A stretch of 64,000 bases of DNA from NCBI RefSeq assembly GCF_002906655.1, contig NZ_CP025794.1, forward strand, positions 744,001-808,000. The letters run 5' to 3'. Numbering within the stretch: position 1 is the first letter of the stretch; each line of letters begins with the position of its first letter. The notes beneath the pieces were generated by a model, which searched no databases, had not been told where the DNA came from, and saw only the letters and a list, made by a program, of their open reading frames with translations. Below, piece by piece: positions 62,118-64,000 of this stretch. The stretch comes from Vibrio hyugaensis. GTDB taxonomy: Bacteria > Pseudomonadota > Gammaproteobacteria > Enterobacterales > Vibrionaceae. Position numbers and translations under genes: made by a program.

Positions 62118-63323
62118 ATGTCAGAGGGCAAAAAGACCAAATTCGTTACCGCAGGCCGTGATAAGAAGTGGACGAATGGCGTGGTCAACCCACCAGTACA
62201 ACGAGCTTCAACTATCGTGTTTGATACCGTTGCTGAAAAGAACCAAGCAATGATTAACCGAACCAACAAAACATTGTTTTACGGACGTCGTGGTACGAAT
62301 ACTCACTTTGCTTTCCAAGATGCTATGGTGGAAATCGAAGGTGGTGCTGGCTGTGCACTTTACCCTTGTGGCACGGCCGCAATCTCGAATGCGATTCTGT
62401 CTTTTATCGAAACCGGCGACCACATTTTGATGGTGGATACTTGTTACGAACCAACCCGCGATTTCTGCGATACCATTATGAAAAAAATGGGCGTCGAAAC
62501 GACTTATTTTGATCCTATGATAGGCGAAGGTATCCGCGACCTAATTCAGCCAAACACCAAGGTACTTTTCCTTGAGTCTCCGGGTTCTATCACTATGGAA
62601 GTCATGGACGTTCCGACTCTAGCAAGCATTGCACACGAAAAAGACATCATCGTAATGCTTGATAACACGTGGGGCGCGGGGGTGAACTTCTCACCCTTTG
62701 AACATGGCGTGGATATTTCGATCCAAGCAGCAACTAAATACATTGTCGGTCACTCAGACGTGATGCTTGGCACTGCAGTTGCTTCCGAGAAATACTGGGA
62801 TCAGCTACGTGAACAAAGTTACTTAATGGGACAGTGTGTATCACCCGATGATGCATATCTTGGCCTGCGCGGTATTCGTACTTTGGATGTTCGCTTACGC
62901 CAGCATGCAGAAAACAGCCTGAAAGTCGCACAGTGGTTGGCAAACCGCCCTGAAGTCGATCACGTTCGCCACCCTGCCCTAGAAAGCTGCCCCGGTCATG
63001 AGTTCTTTAAACGCGACTTTACCGGTGGTAATGGCTTGTTCTCATTCGTATTGAAAAGCTCGTACCCGAAAGCAACCACAGCGCTGTTAGATGGCATGAA
63101 GCACTTCAGCATGGGTTATTCATGGGGTGGTTACGAGAGTTTGATTTTAGCTAACGAGCCAAAGAGCTTTAACAGTTTGCGCACAGTGGCGAATCCAAAC
63201 TTCGAAGGCACACTTGTCCGCCTGCACATCGGTCTTGAAGATGTCGAAGATCTCATTTCCGATCTTGAAGCTGGCTTCGAGCGATACAACGCGCTCGTGC
63301 TCGAAAAAGAAGCCTCTTTATAA
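62118..63323 (+). CDS. metC: Cystathionine beta-lyase MetC
   Basis: The 401-residue PLP enzyme cleaves cystathionine to homocysteine, pyruvate and ammonia in methionine synthesis. The PLP lysine is Lys207 in IQAATKYIVGHSDVMLGTAV and Asp182 (MLDNTWGAG) contacts the ring nitrogen. The tyrosine and arginine of LFYGRRGTNTHFAFQDAM bind phosphate. The length and sequence match enteric MetC. The ATG follows AGGGAAA. No clear MetJ box (repeats of AGACGTCT) is visible in the 133-bp upstream gap beyond a half match TTAGACAG. Confidence 0.95.
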   Translation: MSEGKKTKFVTAGRDKKWTNGVVNPPVQRASTIVFDTVAEKNQAMINRTNKTLFYGRRGTNTHFAFQDAMVEIEGGAGCALYPCGTAAISNAILSFIETGDHILMVDTCYEPTRDFCDTIMKKMGVETTYFDPMIGEGIRDLIQPNTKVLFLESPGSITMEVMDVPTLASIAHEKDIIVMLDNTWGAGVNFSPFEHGVDISIQAATKYIVGHSDVMLGTAVASEKYWDQLREQSYLMGQCVSPDDAYLGLRGIRTLDVRLRQHAENSLKVAQWLANRPEVDHVRHPALESCPGHEFFKRDFTGGNGLFSFVLKSSYPKATTALLDGMKHFSMGYSWGGYESLILANEPKSFNSLRTVANPNFEGTLVRLHIGLEDVEDLISDLEAGFERYNALVLEKEASL

Positions 63324-63342
63324 GTATTCAGAACAATTATTA

Positions 63343-63372
63343 AATAGCCTCGTACTGCGAGGCTATTTTTTG
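63343..63372 (+). terminator. metC terminator
   Basis: ATAGCCTCG (63344-63352) and CGAGGCTAT (63358-63366) form a 9-bp stem followed by TTTTT. Confidence 0.9.
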
Positions 63373-63407
63373 TCTTTCATTACAGAGTTACTAACTCATT
63401 GTCTTAA

Positions 63408-64000
<593 letters not shown>

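Overview
This is a chromosomal window from a marine gamma-proteobacterium, almost certainly a Vibrio, most likely the Harveyi/parahaemolyticus group. The evidence is the very high similarity of housekeeping proteins (RsuA, RadD, RplY, ClsA, MetC, Hcp) to enteric orthologues, Vibrio-type gene pairs (NorR next to Hcp-Hcr, DUF2913), moderate GC content and dense intrinsic terminators. I cannot tell which chromosome it is from. No rRNA, complete tRNA, CRISPR array, transposase or integrase was seen.

Layout. 0-6.5 kb: a PsrA-like TetR regulator cut by the left edge, nhaA, and a three-gene operon (LolD/MacB-type ATPase, FtsX-like permease, AttH/CrtC-like lipocalin hydrolase). 6.6-10.4 kb: an accessory segment with a trimeric autotransporter (YadA-like) adhesin, a TetR regulator and a possible 50-residue membrane peptide. 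It is bracketed by two diverged direct copies of the 3' end of the neighbouring MATE efflux gene. 11.7-20.4 kb: an SDR/DUF2867 protein, a galactoside locus (LacI regulator, GH36 alpha-galactosidase, YidK-like Na+ symporter) and a Bcr-type efflux pump coupled to a DUF2913 protein. 20.8-30.5 kb: rsuA and radD diverging around a long palindrome, a diguanylate cyclase, a PepSY-response regulator-histidine kinase operon resembling CarRS/VprAB, a glycosyltransferase with a DedA-LssY_C fusion, and rplY. 30.6-38.2 kb: a GNAT pair, a 5'-nucleotidase lipoprotein, small conserved proteins (DUF1289, META/HslJ), a SulP transporter and a membrane protein.

38.3-49.8 kb is the most distinctive block. A TtrS/ThsS-like sensor kinase with a PhnD-type periplasmic domain, and its FixJ-like partner, diverge from a periplasmic rhodanese, a GltD-type flavoprotein with a C-terminal Fe-S domain, a double-CCG HdrB-like protein and a TVP38 membrane protein. 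A ynjBCD transporter with ynjF follows. Putative operators (a perfect 8-bp-arm palindrome and an FNR-like box) sit in the divergent promoter region. The arrangement suggests a regulated pathway that senses, imports and reduces an oxidised sulfur compound, but the substrate is unknown.

49.8-55 kb: nitric-oxide defence. NorR is followed by hcp-hcr, with a textbook sigma-54 promoter and GT-N7-AC NorR-type sites upstream of hcp. 55-64 kb: an rRNA methyltransferase-like protein, an RluA-type pseudouridine synthase, a chemoreceptor, an NSS transporter, clsA, metC and the start of a secreted lipase cut by the right edge.
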